Assembly (NCBI GenBank): GCA_963731105.1
Contig: CAVSUM010000011.1
Span: forward strand, 1 to 64,000
Source of the DNA: RPQJ01 sp963731105
Lineage (GTDB): Bacteria; Pseudomonadota; Gammaproteobacteria; Steroidobacterales; Steroidobacteraceae
Reading direction: 5' to 3'
DNA: 64,000 nt
Every line of letters starts with the position of its first letter. Position 1 is the stretch's first letter. A model generated the notes under the pieces. That model was given only the letters and a program-made list of their open reading frames with translations. It ran no database searches and had not been told where the DNA came from. The translations under genes were made by a program, and so were the position numbers. Below, in pieces: positions 44,090-53,311 of the stretch.

Positions 44090-45639
44090 CTGCATACGCT
44101 GGACATTGTTGACGAAGTAGCCCAACTCCTTTTCTACGACCTGGGCTTGGGCTTTGCCGGCGCACTCCTGACGGGCTTGAGCGATCAGTTGTTCCACCTT
44201 GTCGTTGAGCAGTCTCCTGGCCCAGCGTCCGAGTCGCTTCTTGTAATCGTGGTGCTCTCGACTGCCCAGTAACGCCGCCAATACTTTGCCCACGTGTTCG
44301 AGCGCATGATAGAAGTCCACGATCTGGATGGCCCCTGGAAAGCAGAGCCGCCCCATGTTGGCCAAGCTCTCGGCTCCGTCAATGAGCAGCACCACTTGTA
44401 ACGCCAAGGCCAAGCCACGGCGAATGGCGTCCTGTCGCAGACAGGGACCAAATTCCTCAATCGAACCAAAGCTGGAGACGTAGCTGGTTGATTCATAGTC
44501 CCGTACGGGGTGGCCGTCTTCGTCGGTTTGGTGCTGGGTAAAGACGCAGCCCAGATAGGCCAAGCGCGTCTTGGCGCTGCCATCGGCTTGTTTGCCCGCG
44601 CGCCCCGCCAGTTCCTCCTTGCGCATGGGCACTCCGGTCCCGTCCGCGCTGACATACATAATGGGCACGGCGCTGCCGCCGGGCTGCGCTTGCCGTTCTT
44701 GCCAAGCTTGGGCCGCCGCTCCCACCCGTTGGATCAGGCGCTGAATTTGCCGTGCGCCAACCCGGATGCCGCCCGTTTCCAGCAGGTGGTTCTCGGCCTT
44801 CTGGTAACTGGACTCGTCGGCTCCCTCCAGGCAACTCAAGCGCGCCAGCGCGGGCGTGCAACCCATCTCCAGCCCCAGCGCCGCATCGGCCGGATAATGC
44901 CCCTGCTTCTTGCCTTCATGGTAGTAGTAGTCGCGCTCCAGTTTGAAGGAGCCAAAGATGCCATCGACTCGGCGGTTGGCCCGCCCCTTGTAATGCTGGC
45001 CCGGCTTGGGCTGGTAGGCGGCATCAATGCGGTCGGCGGCTCCCTGCAGCAGGAATCCCACCAGTGCATTGGCCGGCTTGTAAATGGCCGTGCGCACCAA
45101 AACCTCCATTTGCTGGACCGCCACCCCGTTGGGCTCAGCGGCCTCGAAGCGCTCCATCAATTGCTGGATTTCCTGATCTTGGGCCAGGAGGAGCTCGGGC
45201 GCGGGCTCTTTTTTTTGAGCCCACCTCTCGCTCTGCCCGTGTCTGCGCCGCCACGAGTGCGACATACTGCCCGACCAAGGTCTGGAAACGCTCATAATTA
45301 GCCGTGTGGCTGGCCACCAGCTCGGCCTCCTCACGCGACACGTAGCGAGCGACGGGTTTGCCCCCTTCACGGCACTGGAGGCTGTAGTAAGGCCCCTCAG
45401 GTCCTTGGCGCATGACACAGAGCTTGCCCGGTTCCATGCGTTTGATTTGGGCGATTTGTTGGAGCAGTGAATGGGGTGTCGGATGAGTGTTCATGCCCAG
45501 AGTATATACCACTGTATATATACTGGCAACAAAGAGCTGCCCTTTTACCCCTCAGCCGATTGGCGTCTTGCGCCCACTGTGCGGCCGTCGGGCAGCGATT
45601 TCTCCATTGTTCCCCCGGCCATCGGGGCTAAACTACGGC

Positions 45640-47061
45640 ATGACTTTCAAGCACACGACCGGATGGCTGCTGGCTTGGCTCTGGCTGACGGCGCCGACGC
45701 TGTTCGCAGCGCCGACCAATCCAGCCCCTGCCACGTCCAGCGGGACGGTTTACATTCTGCCCATCCGGGAGGACATCATGCCGCCACTGGTTTATGTGGT
45801 CCGGCGCGGTGTGAAGGAAGCCATGGAGGCGAACGCCGAGGCGCTCATCCTCGACATGAATACCGATGGCGGGCGTGTGGATGTCACCGAGGAGATCATC
45901 GAAATCATCAGCAATTTCAAGGGCACCACCGCCACCTATGTCAACGACCGCGCGTTCTCCGCCGGCGCCTTCATCTCGGTTGCAACCCAGAAGATTTTCA
46001 TGGCGCCACAAAGCGTCATCGGCGCGGCGGCGCCCATCATGATGTCGCCCGGCGGAACGGGTGTGGAGAAGATGCCGGATACGGTCGAGGCCAAGATGAC
46101 TTCGGCGGTGCGCGCGCTGGTGCGCACCCAGGCCGAGAAGAACGGGCACAACATTGACGTGATCGAAGCCATGATAGACAAGACCAAGGAGTTGAAGATT
46201 GATGACGAGGTGCTGAACAAGGAAGGCAACATTCTCACCCTTACCGACCGCCAGGCGGCCAAGGAATATGGCAGCCCGCCCAAGCCGTTGCTGTCGTCGG
46301 GCACGGTGGACTCGCTGGAGGCGTTACTGACGCAGCTTGGTTACGCCGGGGCGCAGCGGGTCGAGATCCAGCCCACGGGCGCGGAAAAGCTCGGCATCTG
46401 GATCAACACCGTCGCGCCGCTCTTGCTCATCATCGGCATCGTCGGTATTTACATTGAATTCAAGACGCCGGGATTCGGCCTCCCTGGCATCGTCGGAATC
46501 ATTGCTTTCGCGGTTTACTTCCTGGGCGGCTACGTGGCGGGGCTTTCCGGGGCCGGCTGGATCATTGTCTTCGTGGTGGGACTGGCTCTGGTCTTGTTGG
46601 AGTTGCTGGTCTTTCCGGGCACAATCATCGCCGGTATCGCCGGGGCGGTCTTGATGCTGGTCGCGCTGGTCATGGGAATGGTGGACATGTATCCGGGCAC
46701 GCCGGTCCTGCCCTCTTTCCCGCAATTGCGGCTGCCCCTGCGGGATGTCGGCATGGCCGTCGCCGTCTCGTTTGCGCTTGCGCTCATCCTGGCGCGTTTT
46801 CTGCCCAAGACCACCCTCTACCACCACTTGGTCTCGCAAACGGCCAGCGGGGTCGCCTCCGTGACCGCGATGCAGGAACAACAGCAGGCGCGCATCGGCC
46901 AGACCGGGGTGGCCATGGCGCCCTTGTGTCCCGGGGGCAAGGCAAGATTTGGCGATCAACCCCTCGATGTCATCACGCGAGGCGAAATGGTGGAGAAGGG
47001 CCGGCCGGTGCGAATTATTGGCCACAGCGGCCCGAACGCGGTGGTGGAAGAAGTAGGCTAG
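45640..47061 (+). CDS. nfeD: Long NfeD: ClpP-class serine protease with NfeD membrane and OB-fold domains
   Basis: 473 residues from ATG 45640; the longer frame starts inside the IS and is rejected. Signal peptide GWLLAWLWLTAPTLFAA. Periplasmic ClpP/crotonase-fold protease: LILDMNTDGGRVDVTEEIIE, then RAFSAGAFISVATQKIFMAP with nucleophile Ser107 (S-A-G), and Lys in EAKMTSAVRALVR as the likely general base. Four to five membrane segments (LLLIIGIVGIYIEFKTPGFG, AVYFLGGYVAGLSGAGWII) and a C-terminal OB fold (ARIGQTGVAMAPLCPGGKAR). In related operons it is next to a flotillin. Here it is divergent from floA, and its upstream region was cut off by ISKra4 55 bases before the start. Confidence 0.9.
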   Translation: MTFKHTTGWLLAWLWLTAPTLFAAPTNPAPATSSGTVYILPIREDIMPPLVYVVRRGVKEAMEANAEALILDMNTDGGRVDVTEEIIEIISNFKGTTATYVNDRAFSAGAFISVATQKIFMAPQSVIGAAAPIMMSPGGTGVEKMPDTVEAKMTSAVRALVRTQAEKNGHNIDVIEAMIDKTKELKIDDEVLNKEGNILTLTDRQAAKEYGSPPKPLLSSGTVDSLEALLTQLGYAGAQRVEIQPTGAEKLGIWINTVAPLLLIIGIVGIYIEFKTPGFGLPGIVGIIAFAVYFLGGYVAGLSGAGWIIVFVVGLALVLLELLVFPGTIIAGIAGAVLMLVALVMGMVDMYPGTPVLPSFPQLRLPLRDVGMAVAVSFALALILARFLPKTTLYHHLVSQTASGVASVTAMQEQQQARIGQTGVAMAPLCPGGKARFGDQPLDVITRGEMVEKGRPVRIIGHSGPNAVVEEVG

Positions 47062-47093
47062 CAGGATGACTTGCGGCGGGTAAGTGTGGGGAA

Positions 47094-47912
47094 CTAGGGT
47101 TCCGGCACATTGGGCTTCACGCCGAACTCTGCGGCTACTTTCAACCCCGCGGAAACGTCGTTGACTAAAGCAAAGTCCACCCCCGCCTCGAACAGCCTGC
47201 GCAGGCCGTCGGGGTTTTCGATGCCGTAGTAGTTGATGCGGATCCCGTGCTGCTTCAACCGGGCCACCAGGTCCTTCAAGTCCGCCGGCGGGGGAGCAAG
47301 CAGTTGGATGAAATCCGCCTTTTGGTCAATCGCCGCTTGCACATAGGCCTGCATCTTTCCCGTCTGCCGGTCCATGCAGCAGATCTTGATCCCCGGCGCA
47401 ACGGACCGCGCCGCCGCCGCCGCCGGGGCTGTGCAGGCCAGCACGGCTTGGTTCAGCCGCTGAGTCCTTTTCAGTGCTTCCGCCGTCACTCGTGCCGCGG
47501 CAGCCCCCTCCTTCAAATGAACATTGAGCCAAACGTTGGTCGGCATGACTGCCAGCGCCTCCTCGAGCGTGGGGACCTTGACGCCTTTGAATTCCGCTCC
47601 TTTCTTCACGCCCGCATCCAAGGCCCTGATCTCCGCCAGTGTCAAATCGGCGATCTTCCCGTGGCCATCGGTGGTGCGATTGACCGAGGGATCGTGCATG
47701 ATCACCGCCTGGCCGTCCTTCGTCAGCCAGACATCGAACTCGATCATCTGTGCGCCCAGTTTGGCGGCTGCCTGAAATGCCGGCAGGGTATTCTCCGGGC
47801 AGATCGAGGAGGCCCCCCGATGCGCGCAAACCCCCTTCTGGGGCAATTCCACGGCCTGGGCAAGGTGACACAAGGCAAACGCGCCTAGCGTGGCGCAAAC
47901 GGCTTTAATCAT
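47094..47912 (-). CDS. Secreted glycerophosphodiester phosphodiesterase (GDPD)
   Basis: 272 residues from ATG 47912. Signal peptide AVCATLGAFALCHLAQA. GVCAHRGASSICPENTLPAF has the first catalytic His and Arg-Gly; MIEFDVWLTKDGQAVIMHDP has the metal Glu and Asp and the second catalytic His; then LNVHLKEG, IQLLAPP and DFALVNDVSAGLKVA fit the GDPD TIM barrel. It hydrolyses glycerophosphodiesters to glycerol-3-phosphate and an alcohol in the periplasm. Divergent from the FAD oxidoreductase, sharing a ~118-base promoter region, and convergent with nfeD. Confidence 0.85.
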   Translation of the reverse strand: MIKAVCATLGAFALCHLAQAVELPQKGVCAHRGASSICPENTLPAFQAAAKLGAQMIEFDVWLTKDGQAVIMHDPSVNRTTDGHGKIADLTLAEIRALDAGVKKGAEFKGVKVPTLEEALAVMPTNVWLNVHLKEGAAAARVTAEALKRTQRLNQAVLACTAPAAAAARSVAPGIKICCMDRQTGKMQAYVQAAIDQKADFIQLLAPPPADLKDLVARLKQHGIRINYYGIENPDGLRRLFEAGVDFALVNDVSAGLKVAAEFGVKPNVPEP

Positions 47913-48030
47913 ACGCCCCACAAATTGCTTCCCGGCATCCACCCGAGCAAGCAGAAATGCCACCACGTAGCGGCGGGCGCTTGAATCCGGCGTTGCGCGG
48001 GCCCCATCGCTTGTTATCGTCGTGGCGAAT

Positions 48031-49993
48031 ATGAACCGCAGGAACTTTCTGGCCCTCGCCGGCGCCACCGCCGGCTACACCGTGTTAGTAAGCGCCGATG
48101 GCCTGGCTCCGGCCCACACGGCCTCGCCATCGCGCGAGGAGATTACCAAGGCTTTCGACAACATCGCCCCACCGGCGCCCGCTGCCGCGCGCTTTGCCGG
48201 CGAGCCGCACATGACGTTGGTGGACTTGGAGTGCGACGTGTTCGTTGCGGGGGGCGGGATGGCGGGTGTGTGCGCGGCCATTTCGGCGGCGCGCCACGGC
48301 GCGAAGGTGATTTTGGCCCAAGACCGGTCGCGGCTGGGCGGGAACGCGTCGAGCGAGGTGAAGATGCACATCGTCGGCGCTGATTGCAGCGGCAAGCGCC
48401 TAGGCTGGCGCGAGGGCGGGCTGATCGAGGAGCTGCGGCTTGACGATGCGGTGAACAATCCGCATCGCAGCTTCGAGCTTTGGGACTTGCTGCTCTACGA
48501 CAAGGCCCGTAGCGAGCCGAACCTCACGCTGCTGCTCGATGCGCCGTTGTTTGCGGCCGAGACGAAGGACGGCGAAATCCAGCGGGTCATGGTGCGTTGC
48601 GACAAGACGGAGCATCTTTACCGCATCCGGGCGAAGCTTTACCTCGATTGCACGGGCGACAGCCGGCTCGCGCTCGAAGCCGGCGCGGAGATGCGCTGGG
48701 GGCGCGAGGCCAAGAGCGAGTTCAACGAATCGCTGGCGCTGGAGGCTGCTGATCGGCAGACGCTGGGTTCGAGCATTCTTTTCACGGCACGCGATTACGG
48801 GAAGCCGGTTCCCTTCACGCCGCCCAAGTGGGCGCGCAAAGTCACCAAGGAGCAGCTCCAGTTTCGTCCGGTCAAGTCCTGGGAATACGGTTACTGGTGG
48901 ATCGAATGGGGCGGCCAGCTTGACACGATCCGCGACAACGAGCGCATCCGCTTCGAGTTGCTGGCCATCGTCATGGGCGTGTGGGATTACATCAAGAACT
49001 CCGGCGACAAACCCGGGAGCGCGAACTGGGGCATGGACTGGGTGGGCATGATTCCCGGCAAACGCGAGTCCCGGCGCATCGTGGGCGACCACATGCTCAC
49101 CGAGCAGGAGCTCACCCGCGATGACGTGCGGTTCGAGGATGCCGTGTGCATGGGCGGCTGGCCATTGGACGACCATCCGCCCAGCGGCTTTGACCGCTCG
49201 GAGGAAAAACCGGCCACGCAGATCTACCCCGATCTGCCGTACAACATTCCGCTCCGCTCGCTCTACAGCCGGAGCATCCGCAACCTGATGATGGCCGGGC
49301 GCAACATTTCCGCCAGCCACGTCGCCTTCACCTCCACGCGCGTGATGGCAACGTGCGCCGTCATGGGCCAGGCGGCGGGCACGGCTGCGGCGCTTTGCGC
49401 CCGCGCCGGCATCCCGCCCCGCCAGCTAGCGCAGGACAAGGCGCGGCTTGCGGAGCTTCAGCAGATTCTCCTGCGCGATGACCAGACGATCGTCGGGGCG
49501 CGGAATGCAGACGCCCAGGACGTGGCGCGCCAAGCCAAGGTCTCGGTGTCGGACGAACTGAAGGGCGCGGAGGCGGCGCACGTGCTCGACGGTTATGTGC
49601 GCGACCTGCCGAACCAGACGGAGCACGTCTGGGCTGCGAAGACTACCCGAGGGCGGCGCCTGGATCGAGCTGACTTGGCCGCAGCCGCAGAAGCTCCGCC
49701 ACATCCAGATTACGTTCGACACCGGATTCCAGCGGCTGCTCCGGTTGACCGCGCAAGCCAGCTACAGCACAAAGATAATCCGCGGGCCGCAACCGGAGAC
49801 CGTGCGCGACTACGAACTGTCGTACACCGACGCCGCGGGCAAACGTCAGGTGCTCACCAAGGTCACCGGCAATCATCAGCGCTTGAACCGTCACGGGGTG
49901 CCGCCCGTCGAGGCGAAGTCCCTCCGCCTGCACATCACCGCCACCAACGGCGCGGACACGGCCCGCGTCTATGAGATCCGATGTTATGCATAG
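48031..49993 (+). CDS. Exported FAD-dependent oxidoreductase with C-terminal beta domain, one frameshift
   Basis: About 654 residues joined, from ATG 48031. N-terminal MNRRNFLALAGATAGYTV is a Tat-like signal with RR. The FAD_oxidored domain opens with CDVFVAGGGMAGVCAAISAA (G-x-G-x-x-G dinucleotide motif), VKMHIVGAD, DCTGDSRLALEAGAE and the C-terminal FAD motif SRSIRNLMMAGRNISASHVA, FTSTRVMATCAVMGQA. A frame change near 49640 moves into LPEGGAWIELTWPQPQKLRH, LRHIQITFDTGFQ, an F5/8-type beta-sandwich likely to bind sugar. Members are common in Planctomycetes and Verrucomicrobia; substrate unknown. Confidence 0.8.
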
Positions 49994-50205
49994 CTCAGGC
50001 TATTGACCGGCCCGATTCAAGGTCTCCTCTGGAGTTACTGCCAGGTCTGCATTCAAGCCAATAGACCCAGCACCTGCCAGGCATAGCGGTGAAAATGAAG
50101 AGGCCAGGCCGATTACCTGCGAAGGGGGGGCGGTGGCGAGTGCCTTTCTCAGAATTGAGAATCCACGGGCCGCCCCCAGCATACCCCCAAGCCAGCAGGC
50201 ACGGG

Positions 50206-50326
50206 ATCTCACCGGTATCTCACTGGTGTTGCTCCCATGTTGATCGCATCAACATGGGAGTAATACCGTAGTAATGCCGTAGCAATACCGTAGCAATACC
50301 GTGGAGACACCATAGCGACACCGTGC
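50206..50326. repeat. Palindrome with flanking 11-bp units (copy B)
   Basis: Arms ggtgttgctcccatgttgat (50225-50244) and the complementary atcaacatgggagtaatacc (50248-50267), loop cgc, two mismatches. Right of it are six 11-bp units from 50261 to 50326 (taataccgtag, taatgccgtag, caataccgtag, caataccgtgg, agacaccatag, cgacaccgtgc). Left of it, inverted units atctcaccggt and atctcactggt at 50206 and 50217. Upstream of the metallophosphoesterase gene; the rest of 49994-50591 holds no gene. Confidence 0.8.
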
Positions 50327-50591
50327 CGGGGGTGGTGGCGGGCCTGGAGGGCAGCCAAGAGGCCCACCCAGCCCGATGCACTTGGAACTCCACCCTGCGG
50401 GGCTCTGGCCGCTTCCAGAACCCTCAGCCCATGGGACGCTAGCCCCTGAGCACGAATCAGCCCGCAGCCAGCAGCCCAGAATGAGCACCTCCTTTGCGCC
50501 AAAGGACCTTCATGAATTGGCGTTGGCTTTGCCGCGCGGCCACCATTCGTGCGTTGACAACGGTGCGCCGGGCTGCGTATTGGTCCAGACA

Positions 50592-52919
50592 ATGGCCAAT
50601 TACGAGAGATTAAAGAAGTGGTGCCTGTGTGCGCTGGCGGCGGTGGTCCTGTCAACTCCGGCTTGGGGGATTACGGTTTCGGGCCGGGTCTTCGTGGACG
50701 GAAACGGCGATGGCGTGGCTGCCGCGACGGAGCCCGGAGCAGGGCGGGTGGCTGTCTCCGACGGTAAATCGGTAGTGCTCACCACAAAGAGCGGCGAGTA
50801 TCAGTTGGAGACGGAGCCGGGCCGGTTTGTGTTTATTTCGCTCCCCAAAGGTTATCGAGCAGCGAAGAGCTTCTACGTTACTGCGAAGGCAGATCAGCCC
50901 GCGGACTTCGCGCTCCTGGAATGGCCGGCGTCGCGCCGGGACGCGGTCCGCTTCGTGCAGATCACCGATATCCACGTGGCGAGCCGGGAGGACACCGTCA
51001 CCACGTTCATCGAGGATATCGCGGAGATCAATGCGCTACAGCCGGAGGCGGCGTTTGTGCTGGCCACGGGCGACCTCGTCAACGCCGGGAAGGAGACTGT
51101 TCAGTTCGAGCATTACCTGCGCGCGACGGCCAGTTTTCGGATTCCTTTGTTCAACCTGCCGGGCAACCATGACGCCAGGGATTCGATGCCGCATTATCAC
51201 CGGTATCTGGGCCCCGATTACTACTCCTTCAATGTGGGGAACTGCCATTTTGTCATGTTGAACTGCCTGAGCTTCGATGAGCAGCAGAAAGCCTGGGTGC
51301 AAAAAGACCTGGCGGCTGCCCCCAAGGGCGCAACGCGGATTTTCGCGCTGCATTTTCTGCCGACCCGGGAACAGGTGGAATACATGGCGGGGCTGGGCGC
51401 GGCGGCGGTGCTGAGCGGACATTGGCACGGCAACCGGGTCGAGGAGGGGTTGGGCGTGCTGGACATGAATACCCCTCCGTTGCGTTTTGGCGGCATTGAC
51501 CGGCATCCGCGCAGCTTCCGGATCGTGGACGTGAAGGGCGGAAAGGTCAGCAACGAGCTGCGGTTGGGCGGGTTCAATCATCACGCCGTGGTGGTGTCGC
51601 CGAGCGGGCCTTGTGCGGCGGGAGCAGACAAGCTCCCGATAGTGGTGAATGCCTATGACACGCGTTACGAGGTGGCCAGCATCGAGTGCCGGGCCGCTGG
51701 CCGTCGCGTGTCGCTCAAGCGCGTCAGCCCCTGGAGTTGGATGGGGGAACTGAAGCTGCCGGCCGGCGTCAAAGGCGCGCAATGCCTGTCAGCCGAAATC
51801 CGCGCTGTCAATGGCGAGACCTGGCAAGCCGAAACGACCTTCCAGGTGCAGGATCAGCCCGGGCCCGCAAATGAACCGAAGGCGCCGCTGCTGCTCAAGT
51901 GGGCCGCCCCCACCGGCGGCTTCATCGGCCTCTCCTCGCCCAGGACGGGCACAAAGTGCGTGGCGGTGGGCATTGATGACAAAGGCGACCTCAAGAGCTG
52001 CGGCGTATCCGCCTTTGCGGGAAATGGGAAACGGCTCTGGCATTTTGCCACGGACAGCGCGGTGAAGAATAACATTGCCGCCGCGGATGGGCGTTTCTAC
52101 GCCACCAGCGTGGCGGGCTGGCTCTATGCGTTGAGCGAGGCCTCGGGCAAGCTGCTCTGGAAGGCGGAACTGGACCGTCAACGCGAACGCTGGGAGGTTG
52201 CAGCGACGACGGCAGCCGACGGGCTCGTTTATGTGGGGGCTCACACCTACATCGCCGCCTTCGACGCACAGAGCGGCCGGCGCGTCTGGGAAGCGCACCA
52301 CAGCAAGAGCGACTGGTGGCCGAGCTGTTACACCATCCCAACCGTGGTTCAGGGCAAGCTGCTGCTGGCCACCCGGAACGGCGCTCAGGTGCTCGACGCC
52401 AAGACCGGCCGGCCTCTCTGGAAGCTGGAGGGTAAATTCAACGGCTGCCTGGCAAACAACGACATTGTCTATGCCGTCAGGGATAACGTCCTCTGCGCCC
52501 TGGGGCTGGCCGATGGGAAGGTGGTCTGGACCGGCAAAGAGAAGATTGGCGATACGGCTTCCGCGCCCGCGCTCTCCGGCGGCAAACTGGTGGTCGGCAG
52601 CGCGGATGGCCGGGTTTGTGCCTTCTCCACCCGGGACGGCTCGTTGCTCTGGGCGGCTCAAACCGGCGCCAGCCTCTCTTCGCTGCAACCCTATCAGCGG
52701 GGTGGCAGCGACGTAAACAGCTCCCCGGCGATTCGGGGCGACACGGTCTATGTCGGGGCCAGCGATGGTGAGATCCATGCCCTCGCGGTCGCGGACGGCG
52801 CGAAACGGGGAAGTTACCCTTTGGGCGCGCCGATCGCCTCGTCCCCGTTCATCACTGGCAACACGCTTTACGTCGGCGGCTACGATGGAAACCTGTATGC
52901 CTTCGCGGTCGGCGAGTAG
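50592..52919 (+). CDS. Exported metallophosphoesterase fused to a PQQ-type beta-propeller
   Basis: 775 residues from ATG 50592, where a clear signal peptide begins (CLCALAAVVLSTPAWG); the 72-codon upstream extension is low-complexity. Domains: an SdrD/carboxypeptidase-regulatory-like beta sandwich at ~30-110 (VSGRVFVDGNGDGVAAATEP); a calcineurin-like phosphoesterase at ~115-400 with FVQITDIHVAS (Asp126), VLATGDLVNAG, LPGNHDAR and VLSGHWHGNRVEE; then a PQQ-type propeller (LWHFATDSAVKNNIAAADGR, VYVGAHTYIAAFDAQSGRRV, LYVGGYDGNLYAF). No PQQ-ligating dehydrogenase residues were found, so the propeller is probably a binding or sensory scaffold. The phosphoesterase motifs are complete; substrate unknown. 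Confidence 0.85.
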   Translation: MANYERLKKWCLCALAAVVLSTPAWGITVSGRVFVDGNGDGVAAATEPGAGRVAVSDGKSVVLTTKSGEYQLETEPGRFVFISLPKGYRAAKSFYVTAKADQPADFALLEWPASRRDAVRFVQITDIHVASREDTVTTFIEDIAEINALQPEAAFVLATGDLVNAGKETVQFEHYLRATASFRIPLFNLPGNHDARDSMPHYHRYLGPDYYSFNVGNCHFVMLNCLSFDEQQKAWVQKDLAAAPKGATRIFALHFLPTREQVEYMAGLGAAAVLSGHWHGNRVEEGLGVLDMNTPPLRFGGIDRHPRSFRIVDVKGGKVSNELRLGGFNHHAVVVSPSGPCAAGADKLPIVVNAYDTRYEVASIECRAAGRRVSLKRVSPWSWMGELKLPAGVKGAQCLSAEIRAVNGETWQAETTFQVQDQPGPANEPKAPLLLKWAAPTGGFIGLSSPRTGTKCVAVGIDDKGDLKSCGVSAFAGNGKRLWHFATDSAVKNNIAAADGRFYATSVAGWLYALSEASGKLLWKAELDRQRERWEVAATTAADGLVYVGAHTYIAAFDAQSGRRVWEAHHSKSDWWPSCYTIPTVVQGKLLLATRNGAQVLDAKTGRPLWKLEGKFNGCLANNDIVYAVRDNVLCALGLADGKVVWTGKEKIGDTASAPALSGGKLVVGSADGRVCAFSTRDGSLLWAAQTGASLSSLQPYQRGGSDVNSSPAIRGDTVYVGASDGEIHALAVADGAKRGSYPLGAPIASSPFITGNTLYVGGYDGNLYAFAVGE

Positions 52920-53311
52920 CGTCTCGGGTTGATGGACGATCAGAGGGTTCGGGCTGCTCGAAGCGGCTTGAGGTGGGGCAACACTTGTCCGGCTTGCGCA
53001 TGGGCCGTCGGGTGCGCGCCGGAGCAAGGCTGGGGGGATAAAGGAAGGGGGCCTCCCGGCCCCCTAACTGGCTTCGCAGGATAACTTCGACCAGAGGCCG
53101 AAGCGGAAGCCTTAGGAGCCAAGATAATCAGCAAGCCACGTTCCCCTGTCAAGCAGGGCGGTGTTGATTTGCGGGCAGAATTCCCGAATTCTGGATCTCG
53201 CCCCCTCCCGCCCCGCCGCGCGCCCCCTAAATACTTTGACCCCACCCGCAACTTTTCCTAGTTTGGCGTGTATCAGAATAATGATGATTGGGCATGTTTG
53301 CCCGGTGACAG
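52920..53311. other. Intergenic region with hairpin, no gene
   Basis: Contains the hairpin at 53047-53064 and otherwise no plausible ORF. The promoter for the secretion cluster should lie at its right end. Confidence 0.5.
53047..53064. terminator. GC-rich hairpin, possible terminator
   Basis: gggggcc, loop tccc, ggccccc: a strong 7-bp stem ~130 bases after the phosphoesterase stop. No T-run follows, so a Rho-independent role is uncertain. Confidence 0.35.

Larger units (their letters stand above)
42565..45494 (-). pseudogene. ISKra4-family transposase, split by ISAs1 insertion
   Basis: From ATG 45494 the N-terminus (LLQQIAQIKRMEPGKLCVMR) runs in one frame to an A8 tract at ~45209-45216, then in the +1 frame: EIQQLMERFEAAE, YYYHEGKKQGHYPADAALGL, DGTGVPMRKEELAG (Asp), VVLLIDGAESLANM (Asp), IVDFYHALEHVGKVL. 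At VNNVQRMQ the gene is cut by ISAs1 (42809-44089). It resumes at YGTFRRQGFFIGSGVIEAGC, KTVIGSRCKQSGMFW (Glu in GVIEAGC) and ends at 42565. Joined, it is a full-length DDE transposase. The IS insertion inactivates it; the A8 site may be a natural frameshift site (known in some ISKra4 subgroups) or a mutation. Confidence 0.9.
42535..45575 (-). mobile_element. ISKra4-family insertion sequence, interrupted by a second IS
   Basis: Ends gggcgcacgac (42535-42545) and gtcttgcgccc (45565-45575) are inverted repeats with one mismatch. They are flanked by a 9-bp target duplication actgtgcgg at 42526-42534 and 45576-45584. Without the nested 1,281-bp ISAs1 element and its 10-bp duplication the element is 1,750 bp, a normal ISKra4 size. 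It sits in the divergent region between floA and the long nfeD gene. Confidence 0.9.
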
